Of a stretch of DNA of 64,000 nucleotides, positions 19,940-28,887 are shown one piece after another. This stretch comes from a virus. Under the pieces are notes generated by a model, which had not been told where the DNA came from, did no database searches, and saw only the letters and a program-made list of their open reading frames with translations. The stretch covers positions 1 through 64,000 of IMG/VR virus record IMGVR_UViG_3300036945_001096; one strand, given 5' to 3'. The translations under genes were made by a program, and so were the position numbers. Each line of letters starts with the position of its first letter. The stretch's first letter is position 1.

Positions 19940-21097
19940 TTATTCTATATCCTTATATTTATCACCGTTAAAGTCGTCCATTTGATCTTCGTACTCTGCC
20001 ATTATTTGTTTTACCTGATCTAAAGCTGTATATACAGCTGATTTAGCTTTATCACCACCACCTAGAACATCAGCAATCTTATTTGTCTTTATTAATTGCA
20101 TTACTGTCTGAGGTAGATATTTTGAATCTTTGAAAGGTATAAACTCAACGAATTTTGCGTATAATTCAGGTCCAGTCATTAACTCAACAGTTTCATCGTC
20201 TATTGTTCTTTCATCATGTTCTCCTTGACCTACAAGTGACATGGTTAGATATGTCCACAACCCCTTTACAATCTCATGTATCAATACCGGAAAGAAAGGT
20301 GATAAAGCATATACAGTATAAATATCGTCTTCTGGAACAACTTCAGATGAACCCATTTCAGATTCTGATGAACGCATATTAAGAGGTATATCAGGCATTG
20401 CATAGTATGCAACTTGTATTACTGATGATAATGTGCCATATAATTTTACTAAGTTTGGATCTATTTTATTTAGTTCATCAGAAACCATATTAAACAAGTA
20501 TGTCTTATTAAATGCATTTCCTTGTTTTAACATATTTGCAAACTTCCATTTTAACTTATCATCGCTTGCATCTCCGAGATCTACGGCCAGGTTTAATGTA
20601 ATTTCTTCAGCATTAGTTAGTTCGCCCTCTTCAGGTTCTTCTTCTTTATTTTCAAGATCCTCTTTTGTAATAGCATTACTTAAATCTGCTTGCTCTAATT
20701 TAGCAACTATTTTAAGCTGACCACGATCAATCATGTGCTTAAAAAACTCAAATTCTGGAAGACTTAAAACTGTATCTACTGCTAATTTTTCAAGATGTTG
20801 TTTGTGTGCGTGTTGTACCTGCTGTATCTTAGGTATAGCACTCATTGCAACTGTTAGTAGTTGCGGTAGACCTGTCCTAGCCGGATTTAACCCGGTATAA
20901 TTTCTTAATCTTTCAATTGCCTTTTTATATGATGCACTTGTAACTGTTTCTATGTAATTTGATTCTTTTTGAGATAGAGAAGGCATTAACTTCTCTACAT
21001 CTAAAGATGGTTTATATTTTTTCTCTTTATCACTGTGAAAGAGATTAGGTGCATCACCTTTATCTATAGCTTCGAATATTTTTTTATTAAATTTCAT
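19940..21097 (-). CDS. predicted internal virion protein (385 aa)
   Basis: Leader MKFNKKIFE-AIDK, cut after Glu9. The long mature part is mostly helical, with an acidic linker (about residues 150-165, KEEEPEEGE) and hydrophobic segments near residues 255-290 (PFFPVLIHEIVKGLWTYLT). No enzyme motif seen. The next gene upstream ends 3 nt away and overlaps it. Confidence 0.6.
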   Translation of the reverse strand: MKFNKKIFEAIDKGDAPNLFHSDKEKKYKPSLDVEKLMPSLSQKESNYIETVTSASYKKAIERLRNYTGLNPARTGLPQLLTVAMSAIPKIQQVQHAHKQHLEKLAVDTVLSLPEFEFFKHMIDRGQLKIVAKLEQADLSNAITKEDLENKEEEPEEGELTNAEEITLNLAVDLGDASDDKLKWKFANMLKQGNAFNKTYLFNMVSDELNKIDPNLVKLYGTLSSVIQVAYYAMPDIPLNMRSSESEMGSSEVVPEDDIYTVYALSPFFPVLIHEIVKGLWTYLTMSLVGQGEHDERTIDDETVELMTGPELYAKFVEFIPFKDSKYLPQTVMQLIKTNKIADVLGGGDKAKSAVYTALDQVKQIMAEYEDQMDDFNGDKYKDIE

Positions 21098-21342
21098 TTT
21101 TTACGACGGTGTGATAAAAATAACTTAACATCAGCATTTTCTTCATTCTCTTCACGTGATTTCTTCTTTGCATCAGGGCGTGGTTTTATACCTGGTTTAG
21201 GTGCAAAAGGATGTTCTGGTTTAGATGGTTTACTTGGTGTTTCTGGTTTTGTGCCAGGTTTTACTGTAGGTTTTTCTGGTGTAATAGCAGGTGCTGGTGA
21301 TTCACTAAGTATGTGCTTTATTAAGTCGTCAAATTTTGCCAT
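21094..21342 (-). CDS. proline-rich capsid-targeted peptide (82 aa)
   Basis: Leader MAKFDDLIKHILSE-S, cut after Glu14. The rest is Pro/Lys-rich low complexity (PEKPTVKPGTKPETPSKPSK) ending in basic RRKK. Disordered and cationic, it could neutralise packaged DNA. Overlaps the next gene by 4 nt. Confidence 0.6.
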   Translation of the reverse strand: MAKFDDLIKHILSESPAPAITPEKPTVKPGTKPETPSKPSKPEHPFAPKPGIKPRPDAKKKSREENEENADVKLFLSHRRKK

Positions 21343-21355
21343 GTTAATATTTATG

Positions 21356-22987
21356 TTATTCGTTTTCTTCTTTAATCTTTTCTAAGACTTTTGAAGCGTA
21401 TAATTTTCGTACAGGTATATCACCGCTCAAATTATTGAAGTTTAACAAATATGTAATCCCTTTACCTTTTTGTTTTTGTCCTTCTCTTGTAGCCATATCA
21501 ATAACTTGTCTATATGTTACAGAGTTATTTTTCCATATATTTGTAATTGCTTGTTCATTAATTTCAGATGGTTTTAGAGATTCTATCTTTTTTATCATCT
21601 TAGGTGTAAAAAATAAATACACTAAATGTCTTAACGTTTTTCTACTATTAATATAGTTATTTTGTGATTTTTCAGGTAGGTTTATAAAATCAGAACTTGT
21701 TATGAAAATTTGAGGCAGTTCGCAAAGTGTATACTTTATCATATCTGGTAATGTTTTGAAATTTTTAATATTATACTCTGATATAAGTTTTGAAAGTAGT
21801 GTATTTTTTAATGCAGGTAAATACTTCTCACATTGTCTGCAGAATGTTTGTATTGCTTGAGGAAAGTTTTTAAGCTCAGGTGATATATAAAACAAGAGTT
21901 GTTTATAGATACTAAACTTATCTTCTATAGAAATATCTCCAAGTAGGCTGTTAAGTCGCTCTACAAACTCAGGTGATTGAATATTACCTTGAGGTAAATC
22001 TATCTCTTTGGGTCCAGGAATTGCAAATAGATTTTTACTATATGAATCGTATGTACTTTTATTGTACAGAGAAAAACCACCTCTATCAAATCTACCATTT
22101 ATGTACATGGTTTGTAGATCTTTATCCATGTTTATAAAATCTTTTATAAATAATGGCTTACCTACTTGACAATATACCTGTTTTGCTCTATATCTTAGTT
22201 TGTCAAAACTTTCCGGTGTAGCTTTTGTGACAGCATATTCTTCTTGTTCTTTTTTCGATAATGGTATAAATTTTATATACTTCTCTTTATTTTTTAATGC
22301 AGGTATAAGATGTATTACCCTGCTCCATTCCATGCGTGTATCATCCCTGTTATCTTGAGAAGTTAAATAATACTCACCATCTTGTGATATCATCAATACT
22401 GCATTTTGATACTTAGGAGAAGGTGTAGGTACTTTGCTATGAATAAGATATTGTGACCAGAATTGTTCTGGTGAATATTGATTTAACTTTTTAATTCTAT
22501 AAGAGTAATACATATTACTACCACCGGGGTTGCCTATACACCATGAAGAACCCTTAAATGGTGGTAACGCTGGTAATAATGTATTACGAATATATATCCA
22601 CTCTTCTGCATCTCTACCTAGAATTATCTTTATTGTATCGTCTTCGTAAATTTCTTTATACTTAGTACTATCGACTTTAGTATCGGTACTTATCTGAATA
22701 TCTTTTAAACTATCTATTACCTGTTCAAGTTGCTCCCAAGTGAATGAATATATATCCTTAGGGTTTTTAATTTTAGGATAAAATCTATTAACTACACCAA
22801 TAAACCTAGGAGTGTTTTTTAGTTGTTCATATGCCTCTAAGTATGCTGTTATAGCATCATCAGTTAGTTCTGGTCTCTCTTTCTTGTATGTTACGCTCAA
22901 TTTTTTAAGCGTAGCTTCATTAAACTCAAGAATGAGGTTATTAGTATATCTTGTGTATATGTGATAGTCTTCTAAAATATTACTCAT
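21356..22987 (-). CDS. large predicted capsid-cargo protein (543 aa)
   Basis: The N-terminus has candidate gp21 sites I-L-E6, I-L-E21 and F-N-E24, the second or third being the likely end of a leader. The main body is unrecognised. A GSSWCIGNPGG...YYSY stretch near residue 145 resembles the 'xxWC(T/I)' signature of several uncharacterised large-phage proteins. It is the largest cargo candidate and could be an injected effector enzyme. Confidence 0.6.
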   Translation of the reverse strand: MSNILEDYHIYTRYTNNLILEFNEATLKKLSVTYKKERPELTDDAITAYLEAYEQLKNTPRFIGVVNRFYPKIKNPKDIYSFTWEQLEQVIDSLKDIQISTDTKVDSTKYKEIYEDDTIKIILGRDAEEWIYIRNTLLPALPPFKGSSWCIGNPGGSNMYYSYRIKKLNQYSPEQFWSQYLIHSKVPTPSPKYQNAVLMISQDGEYYLTSQDNRDDTRMEWSRVIHLIPALKNKEKYIKFIPLSKKEQEEYAVTKATPESFDKLRYRAKQVYCQVGKPLFIKDFINMDKDLQTMYINGRFDRGGFSLYNKSTYDSYSKNLFAIPGPKEIDLPQGNIQSPEFVERLNSLLGDISIEDKFSIYKQLLFYISPELKNFPQAIQTFCRQCEKYLPALKNTLLSKLISEYNIKNFKTLPDMIKYTLCELPQIFITSSDFINLPEKSQNNYINSRKTLRHLVYLFFTPKMIKKIESLKPSEINEQAITNIWKNNSVTYRQVIDMATREGQKQKGKGITYLLNFNNLSGDIPVRKLYASKVLEKIKEENE

Positions 22988-22988
22988 A

Positions 22989-23684
22989 TTAAAGTCCTGT
23001 TAAATCCGAGTATAAGTCAATGTCAGTAGAATCATAACCTTTAGCAAATGACTTGAATTCATTTTGTGTCAGCGCTTTACCGCCTATAAAAAATAGCTCT
23101 TGTGTATCTACATTAGAATCTTTACTCAATTTGAGGACTGCAGGTCCTGTTGAATTATGTAATTCACCGTTTCTATAATATTCTATCATATGATAGAAAG
23201 CAAAATCAATAACTGCAGGTCCGTTTTCATTATGTAGATTACCTCTTGAATTATATGTTTTTAATGACATATCACCGCTGTAATTTATTTTTATCTCAAG
23301 TATACCATTATTTACTAATCTGTAGCGTCCAGGTCCAACTATAGGTTGATTAGGATCTCTAAGCTGTAAATTTTTGATAAATTTAATAGCGTAGTGTCTA
23401 CTATAATCAAACTCAGAATAAGCTTCATTATCAATAAAGAACATTTTTTTATTACCTCTTACGTGATAGAATGCAGGTCCGTTAAGATTATTTAGCTTAT
23501 ATACGTTACCATTTCTGTAAGCGTACATAATTATGTTATTCTCATCGACTATCTTAAAAGATGTAAAGTACTTACCTGAAGGTTCGATTTTATCAAACAC
23601 CCAGCAGGATTCTTTATTTAATACTGCTCTACGTAAGTTTTCACGTACAGCAGTAGCAAGCTCGCTTGTAGGTGTAACGTACAT
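22989..23684 (-). CDS. DGPA-repeat protein 5, no leader
   Basis: 231 residues. Three repeat units (LNGPAFYHV, NENGPAVIDF, STGPAVLKL) and the family tail (TQNEFKSFAKGYDSTDIDLYSDL) mark it as a relative of the proteins at 17177-19570, but the N-terminus (MYVTPTSELATAV) shows no capsid-targeting leader. It lies inside the minus-strand cargo operon. Confidence 0.7.
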   Translation of the reverse strand: MYVTPTSELATAVRENLRRAVLNKESCWVFDKIEPSGKYFTSFKIVDENNIIMYAYRNGNVYKLNNLNGPAFYHVRGNKKMFFIDNEAYSEFDYSRHYAIKFIKNLQLRDPNQPIVGPGRYRLVNNGILEIKINYSGDMSLKTYNSRGNLHNENGPAVIDFAFYHMIEYYRNGELHNSTGPAVLKLSKDSNVDTQELFFIGGKALTQNEFKSFAKGYDSTDIDLYSDLTGL

Positions 23685-24334
23685 TAATCTAGTCCGAGTA
23701 ATTTATCTAGATTTTGTGCTGAGTACTTACCTAGACCTGCAGGATCTGTAATTGGTTTATCCTTTGGTTTGTTGCGTGGAAACTCGTCATCAGAGAAGTT
23801 TCTTAATATACCTGATTGTACTGCAGCATCGGTTATACCTCTTGCAATATACTCAACATATGTTTTACCTATCTTTACATCACCTTTTGTCATTTCAGGT
23901 ATTGCTCTTGCAACAATAGGCTTAACTACTTGCTCTCTAAATTGAAGATTTGTACCCATAAATCTACCATCTGGGCTTTCAGATAGTTTATCAAGTATTT
24001 GTGTTAAAATTAAATTAGCAACTTTAACAGATGTTTCTGGTGACATTTCTCTAAATTTTGTTATAAACGCTAAATAGAAGCGCCATGTATGTGTACCAGG
24101 TTCTGCACCTTGATATGCAACACGTGGTCTTTCACCTTCTGGTGTTTCTTCATGTGTACTCTTTGCTAAAGCTAACATTTTTTCACGAGCAGTAGGATGT
24201 TCGGGGGCATATTCACCTGCTTCATAGGGTGGGAATGCTTCATTTACTGTCTTTTGACTATTTTCATTTACAAGTATAGATTTACCTGCTATTTGTTTTG
24301 CGTAAAGATTATTTAATTCTTCGTGAAAGCTCAT
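23684..24334 (-). CDS. predicted capsid-targeted protein (216 aa)
   Basis: The start at 24334 (MSFHEELNN) was chosen because a late octamer lies 5 nt upstream; an upstream TTG was rejected. Candidate cuts: V-N-E24 and V-N-E32/A, the latter like the capsid protein's own M-V-N-E/A. The mature protein is Pro-rich, then helical. First gene of the minus-strand cargo operon. Confidence 0.65.
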   Translation of the reverse strand: MSFHEELNNLYAKQIAGKSILVNENSQKTVNEAFPPYEAGEYAPEHPTAREKMLALAKSTHEETPEGERPRVAYQGAEPGTHTWRFYLAFITKFREMSPETSVKVANLILTQILDKLSESPDGRFMGTNLQFREQVVKPIVARAIPEMTKGDVKIGKTYVEYIARGITDAAVQSGILRNFSDDEFPRNKPKDKPITDPAGLGKYSAQNLDKLLGLD

Positions 24335-24339
24335 ATAAT

Positions 24340-24347
24340 TATTTATT
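24340..24347 (-). promoter_or_regulatory. T4-type late promoter AATAAATA (minus strand)
   Basis: TATTTATT on the plus strand; 5 nt before the ATG at 24334. Divergent with the late promoter at 24374. Confidence 0.65.
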
Positions 24348-24373
24348 AAATTCAATAAATTCTGATCAAAAAC

Positions 24374-24381
24374 AATAAATA
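24374..24381 (+). promoter_or_regulatory. T4-type late promoter AATAAATA
   Basis: 9 nt before ATG 24391. Confidence 0.55.
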
Positions 24382-24390
24382 ATAATACAT

Positions 24391-24792
24391 ATGGCAAGCT
24401 TTACAGACGCAGTATACGATGTAACAAAAATGGGTAACCCAGCACCTTTAATCTACTCTCTGAGTGGTGTTAACAATGCAATAGTACTTTCTAGTGCTGG
24501 TACATTTAATGGTGTAGATGTAGAGGGTGTATTGTACAATTCTACAGAATTTACAGCATCGCTGTCTACCACACAAGTAGTAACAATTTCAAGCCCTGGA
24601 GATACATCTACAATAGTAAGACTACTATCCGGATCTGCTACAGGTGTAACACTCTGCCTTCAAGCGTCAAATAACTTTACAACCTCATTTACAGTACTAA
24701 CTTCTAGCTCAACTATAATAGCAAGAGTTAGTGCTGGTGGGTTTGATAATATTGGTCCAGATAATAGACGTCGTTGGAATCTTAACGGATAA
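24391..24792 (+). CDS. small beta-rich structural protein (133 aa)
   Basis: Ser/Thr/Val-rich alternating pattern typical of an all-beta virion protein (decoration, fibre or baseplate component). Single-gene unit between a late promoter and a strong terminator. No homologue recognised. Confidence 0.55.
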   Translation: MASFTDAVYDVTKMGNPAPLIYSLSGVNNAIVLSSAGTFNGVDVEGVLYNSTEFTASLSTTQVVTISSPGDTSTIVRLLSGSATGVTLCLQASNNFTTSFTVLTSSSTIIARVSAGGFDNIGPDNRRRWNLNG

Positions 24793-24806
24793 TATATAAA
24801 AATTTT

Positions 24807-24842
24807 AAAAAAAGCTGGGTTGTTAACAACCCAGCTTTTTTT
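24807..24842 (+). terminator. perfect bidirectional terminator
   Basis: A7-GCTGGGTTGTT / AACAACCCAGC-T7, fully palindromic. Confidence 0.9.
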
Positions 24843-24843
24843 A

Positions 24844-24851
24844 TGTAAATA
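24844..24851 (+). promoter_or_regulatory. late promoter variant TGTAAATA
   Basis: One mismatch to TATAAATA; ATG 24857 after 5 nt. Confidence 0.5.
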
Positions 24852-24856
24852 TAATT

Positions 24857-25249
24857 ATGGATAAACTTAATGACATAAAGCAGATAGGTATGTTGTATGA
24901 AAGCGGTCTCAATATGTGGGCTATTGCTGATACACAGCAAAAAAATCAAGCACATAATAATATGCCAACATCTGACGTAAAGAACAGCTACGCTAATGCT
25001 AACAGTACTAGTAACTTACCAGGTAATTCAGCTAAAACAAACACTGCAGGTATTCCAGGAGCATCAGGTTCGTTTAGTGAAAGTGAAGAAATTATGGTAA
25101 AAGGATACGGTAAGATGACTAAAAATCAACTAAAAAATTTGATAGATAAAACTGTTGATTCTGTATCCGAAATGAAGAAGCTTAAAAAATATAGTCAGAT
25201 TACAACAAAACTGGAAATGCTTGCGACTCTATTAAAGCATTATAACTAA
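24857..25249 (+). CDS. predicted capsid-targeted protein (130 aa)
   Basis: Leader MDKLNDIKQIGMLYE-SGLN, cut after Glu15. A low-complexity Asn/Ser/Ala linker (residues 30-75) follows, then a basic helical end. Lies just before tail gene 15. Function unknown. Confidence 0.55.
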   Translation: MDKLNDIKQIGMLYESGLNMWAIADTQQKNQAHNNMPTSDVKNSYANANSTSNLPGNSAKTNTAGIPGASGSFSESEEIMVKGYGKMTKNQLKNLIDKTVDSVSEMKKLKKYSQITTKLEMLATLLKHYN

Positions 25250-25260
25250 TAAATATTATA

Positions 25261-25266
25261 AGGAGG
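25261..25266 (+). promoter_or_regulatory. consensus Shine-Dalgarno AGGAGG
   Basis: Perfect anti-16S complement, 6 nt before ATT 25273. It is conspicuous because nearly all other genes here lack one; it decides the start of gene 15. Confidence 0.75.
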
Positions 25267-25272
25267 TGCAAC

Positions 25273-26031
25273 ATTAAATCAAAAACGTATTTTTTCGAAG
25301 TAAAAGATCTTATAACGCAGTTTATTGCTGCGTTTGACGATACTGTAATTCAGCGATATAATAGAGAAAGAAAAACAGAACAGTCAATTGAAGTAAGATA
25401 TGTATATGCACCTAAACAGCGTGTATTATATGATATAATAAACCAAGCTAAAAACTTAACACTACCAGTAGTATCTGTATCTATAACAAATATATCTAGG
25501 GATGTTAATAGAGTTTTCAATAAACTTGATGGTTTCTATTATGGTAAAAACGATGGTACTCAAAATAGTGTATCTCATCTTTTATCACCTGTACCTATTA
25601 ATATAAGTGTAAGTATGTCGATAATAACAAAATATCAGACAGACATGGATCAAATACTAAGTAACTTTGTACCTTATGCTAATCCATACATTATAATAGG
25701 TTGGAAGGTACCAGAGGATTTAGGTCTATCATTAAATCAAGAAATAAGAAGCGAAGTTCTCTGGGAAGGTGGTATTGCATTATCATACCCTACAGATATC
25801 TCAAGTACCGATAAATATAGATGTACAGCTGACACGTCTTTTACGATAAAAGGTTGGTTGTTTAAGACTCAGCAAAATCCAAAAGGATTAATATATTATA
25901 TTAATAATAATTTTAATGTTGAGAGTAGGATAACAACCTATGATAGTCTCTCAGGTAATACCTATACATGGCCTGTATCTACAGGTATTTTAACAGAAAC
26001 GGAATTTGTAGGAGTATCAGCAAATCCATGA
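25273..26031 (+). CDS. 15: proximal tail sheath stabiliser/terminator, gp15-like, ATT start
   Basis: The frame is open from 25252, with its first ATG only at 25615, in mid-domain. ATT 25273 lies 6 nt after AGGAGG and gives 252 residues, close to T4 gp15 (272). Similarity to T4 gp15 as remembered: 'IEVRYVYAPK' near residue 40 (T4 IRVPITYASK) and 'SPVPINISVSMSIITKYQTDMDQIL' region near 105-130 (T4 SPIKMIYELSIFTRYEDDM). gp15 caps the tail tube/sheath for head joining. Its stop overlaps the next ATG. AUU initiation is rare (known for infC), so a sequencing error in an ATG must be considered. Confidence 0.75.
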   Translation: MKSKTYFFEVKDLITQFIAAFDDTVIQRYNRERKTEQSIEVRYVYAPKQRVLYDIINQAKNLTLPVVSVSITNISRDVNRVFNKLDGFYYGKNDGTQNSVSHLLSPVPINISVSMSIITKYQTDMDQILSNFVPYANPYIIIGWKVPEDLGLSLNQEIRSEVLWEGGIALSYPTDISSTDKYRCTADTSFTIKGWLFKTQQNPKGLIYYINNNFNVESRITTYDSLSGNTYTWPVSTGILTETEFVGVSANP

Positions 26032-26561
26032 TAACCAGCATTACAGTCGATGGTATAAAATTATACGATACGTTAACCACAAACACAAATAATTTAAGTG
26101 TTGTAGGTTTACAGGGATATAATTTTGATAAGCTTTTAAATGTTATGTTATCGAGTAACGATACATTTTCTTTACCATCACTAACTAGTATAAACATATT
26201 CAAAAGACAGCAGCCTATTACAGGTTCTTTAGTTGATTATACTGTTATAGACAAAAATAATATTTTAATAAATGTACCTAGATTAATAGGTGATTGTGAT
26301 ATACAATTCATACCATATAATGTTGCTGGGTACTCAGAGAGCTCTAAAACGTTATTTTCACCATATTTATCTTCAAATAGTACTGTAATATCTGTAACAA
26401 CACCATTAATAATAACCTATATTAGACCCGTATCATCTTTTACATATAGAAGACCAGATGGTAGATCGTTATTCCTAACGCCAGAGTCTTTATTAAGCAT
26501 ATGTGTAGATAACGATAATAATGTTTTTGTAGATAGCACAAGCGCTATTTATCTTATATAA
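26028..26561 (+). CDS. structural protein (177 aa), unrecognised
   Basis: Beta-rich protein beginning ITSITVDGIKLYD, overlapping gene 15 by 4 nt (ATGA). Domain-like segment about 90-150 (SSFTYRRPDG near the end). Position suggests a tail or neck component. A longer in-frame start inside gene 15 was rejected. Confidence 0.6.
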   Translation: MITSITVDGIKLYDTLTTNTNNLSVVGLQGYNFDKLLNVMLSSNDTFSLPSLTSINIFKRQQPITGSLVDYTVIDKNNILINVPRLIGDCDIQFIPYNVAGYSESSKTLFSPYLSSNSTVISVTTPLIITYIRPVSSFTYRRPDGRSLFLTPESLLSICVDNDNNVFVDSTSAIYLI

Positions 26562-26564
26562 ATA
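26557..26564 (+). promoter_or_regulatory. T4-type late promoter TATAAATA
   Basis: Overlaps the previous stop codon; ATG 26571 after 6 nt. Confidence 0.7.
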
Positions 26565-26570
26565 ATAACA

Positions 26571-28823
26571 ATGAAATACAAACAGTTTATTGATTTATCT
26601 TCTATTACAACTCCAAGTGATAGTGATATTATTCCTATATCTACCACAGATGGTGTTGTTAATAAAATTACATTTTCAGATATAAAGTCTTCTATACCAC
26701 AAGTTTTAACTATAAAAGACGAAGGTACAACAGTTTCAACTACTGTATCATCAATTAATTTTGTCGGAGCTACAGTACAAGCATCTATCTCTTCTCCTGG
26801 TAATATAACTGTAAGTGTTTCTGGATCAATTACAGATGGTGATAAAGGCGATATAACCGTGTCTAGTTCAGGAGCTACCTGGACTATTGATTCTAATGCA
26901 GTAACAAATACAAAATTAGCTACTATATCTGCTAATACTATTAAAGGTAGAATATCAACTGGTATGGGCGATGTACAAGACCTAACTACAGCACAGATAA
27001 CTTCAATGCTTGATTTAGCCACTACCTCCACAAAAGGTTTAATAACATCTGCAGAGAAAATAGTATTAAATACTCTAAGTAGTTTCAATCCTAACCTTGC
27101 TGTATCATCGTTAACAATAAAGGATGAAGGTACTACTGTATCAACTTCTGTAACATCGATTAACTTTATTGGTGCAAGCGTTCAATCATCATTATCATCA
27201 CCGAGTAATATTATAGTAAGTGTTTCTGGAGCAATTACCGATGGCGATAAAGGTGATATAACTGTATCTGGCTCAGGTACATCTTGGACAATTGATTCTA
27301 ATGTAGTTAGTAACGCTAAATTATCACAAGTATCTTCAGGTGTTTTTAAAGGTAGAACAACAGCAGGTACAGGTAATCTAGAAGACTTAACGACTACACA
27401 AGCAACTTTAATGCTTGATCTAGCTACTACGTCTTCAAAAGGTTTAATAACATCTGCAGAGAAAATAGTATTAAATACTCTAAGTAGTTTCAACCCCAAT
27501 ATCATCTCACCATCTTTAACCGTAAAAGATGAAGGTATTACTATATCCACATCTGTATCATCTATTAATTTTATTGGTGCAAGTGTTCAATCATCATTAT
27601 CTTCACCAGGTAATATTACAGTAAGTGTTTCAGGCAGTCTTACTGACGGTGATAAAGGTGATATAACTGTATCAGGTAGCGGTACATCTTGGACTGTTGA
27701 TAGCGGTGTAATTGGTAATACTAAATTATCGCAAGTATCAACTAATGTCATTAAAGGTAGAATAACAGCAGGTACCGGTAATGTTGAGGATTTAACACCT
27801 ACACAAGTAACTTCGATGCTTGATCTAGCTACTACCTCAACAAAAGGTTTAATAACATCTGCAGAGAAAATAGTATTAAATACTCTAAGTAGTTTTAATC
27901 CTAACCTTGCTGTATCATCGTTAACAATAAAGGATGAAGGTACTACCGTTGTTGTAGGTGTTACTGGTATTAATTTTGTTGGTACAACTATATCTGCTAC
28001 CGATGCTGGTTCTCAAAATATAGATGTAACTGTCAATACAGCTAACGCTATAGATACTAATTTTACACTATACGTTTCAACTACAGGTAGTAATTTATCA
28101 GGTACCGGTACTGATGATAATCCTTTTTTAACTGTTCAAAAAGCATTTGACTACATTGGTGGTTTAGCTATACAAACATCAGTATCACCAACAATATTAT
28201 TAAAACCAGGTACATATGAAATATCTAGTAATCTTCTTCTTGGACCAACGAATGTTAATTTAACGACACTAAGTGGTATTGGTGTCGGTACAGTTACACT
28301 AGGAAATAATACTAATCCATTTCGTATAGGTAGAGGTCAGGTAAGTATATCAAACTTATTAGTTACATTTGCATCTTGTGCAAGATCTACAGCAAGATTG
28401 TTAATAGGTACAGGTATAACGTTTATAGGTAGTAATTCTGCGTTAATTCATCTGTATGCTACAGAAGGTGGTGAAATATGGGTAAATGCTAGTTGGAATA
28501 TAAGTGTCGTAAGTGGTTCGCAAATTTATGCACATATGTTAGCTGAAAACAATGGATATATACGTGTTAATCCAGGGTCTAATTTGGCTTATGGTGCTGG
28601 TAATTTGACATTAACAGATGCTTTTGCTGTTGCACGTAACCTTGCTACAATTAACCTTACACCAACATTTGGAACTAGACCTACCTTTTCTGGTGTCGCT
28701 GTTTATTCAGGTAAATATTATAATGTATGGAATAATTCATTAATTTATACAAATGGTGGTGCCAGTAATTATTTACTTGGTAATGCTCTTGGTGTAGCAG
28801 CAACGGGTGGTTTATATACTTAA
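26571..28823 (+). CDS. large fibre/appendage protein with 135-residue repeats and beta-helix end
   Basis: 750 residues. Three full 135-residue repeats (each starting KDEG[TI]T[VI]S, around residues 49, 184 and 319) and a partial fourth at 454. Each contains 'SSPGNITVSVSG', 'DGDKGDITVS' and 'TSTKGLITSAEKIVLNTLSSFNP', the last a trimeric-fibre-like linker. The C-terminal ~260 residues (LYVSTTGSNLSGTGTDDNPF ... ILLKPGTYEI) look like a right-handed beta-helix of pectate-lyase type. A receptor-binding or neck-fibre role is likely; the exact location in the virion is unknown. Confidence 0.7.
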   Translation: MKYKQFIDLSSITTPSDSDIIPISTTDGVVNKITFSDIKSSIPQVLTIKDEGTTVSTTVSSINFVGATVQASISSPGNITVSVSGSITDGDKGDITVSSSGATWTIDSNAVTNTKLATISANTIKGRISTGMGDVQDLTTAQITSMLDLATTSTKGLITSAEKIVLNTLSSFNPNLAVSSLTIKDEGTTVSTSVTSINFIGASVQSSLSSPSNIIVSVSGAITDGDKGDITVSGSGTSWTIDSNVVSNAKLSQVSSGVFKGRTTAGTGNLEDLTTTQATLMLDLATTSSKGLITSAEKIVLNTLSSFNPNIISPSLTVKDEGITISTSVSSINFIGASVQSSLSSPGNITVSVSGSLTDGDKGDITVSGSGTSWTVDSGVIGNTKLSQVSTNVIKGRITAGTGNVEDLTPTQVTSMLDLATTSTKGLITSAEKIVLNTLSSFNPNLAVSSLTIKDEGTTVVVGVTGINFVGTTISATDAGSQNIDVTVNTANAIDTNFTLYVSTTGSNLSGTGTDDNPFLTVQKAFDYIGGLAIQTSVSPTILLKPGTYEISSNLLLGPTNVNLTTLSGIGVGTVTLGNNTNPFRIGRGQVSISNLLVTFASCARSTARLLIGTGITFIGSNSALIHLYATEGGEIWVNASWNISVVSGSQIYAHMLAENNGYIRVNPGSNLAYGAGNLTLTDAFAVARNLATINLTPTFGTRPTFSGVAVYSGKYYNVWNNSLIYTNGGASNYLLGNALGVAATGGLYT
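26715..27929 (+). repeat. three tandem 405-bp coding repeats
   Basis: Units start at 26715, 27120 and 27525, with a partial unit at 27930; period exactly 405 nt. The segment around 27045-27085 recurs almost unchanged in each unit. Confidence 0.85.
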
Positions 28824-28839
28824 TATAAATTAAAATCTA

Positions 28840-28872
28840 TAGATTTATTATAATTGATAAATCTATTTTTTA
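28840..28872 (+). terminator. rho-independent terminator
   Basis: TAGATTTAT/ATAAATCTA stem, 8-nt loop, then TTTTTTAT, between the fibre gene and gene 20. Confidence 0.75.
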
Positions 28873-28887
28873 TATTAAATATTTAAA

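Noticed and set aside
25250-25620. Programmed frameshift or a broken gene instead of an ATT start for gene 15
   Set aside because: The frame is continuous from ATT with good similarity to gp15 and a perfect Shine-Dalgarno. The GTG at 25266 runs into a stop after three codons.
26715-27990. Regular repeats as a CRISPR array
   Set aside because: The period is 405 bp, inside one ORF, with no spacers.
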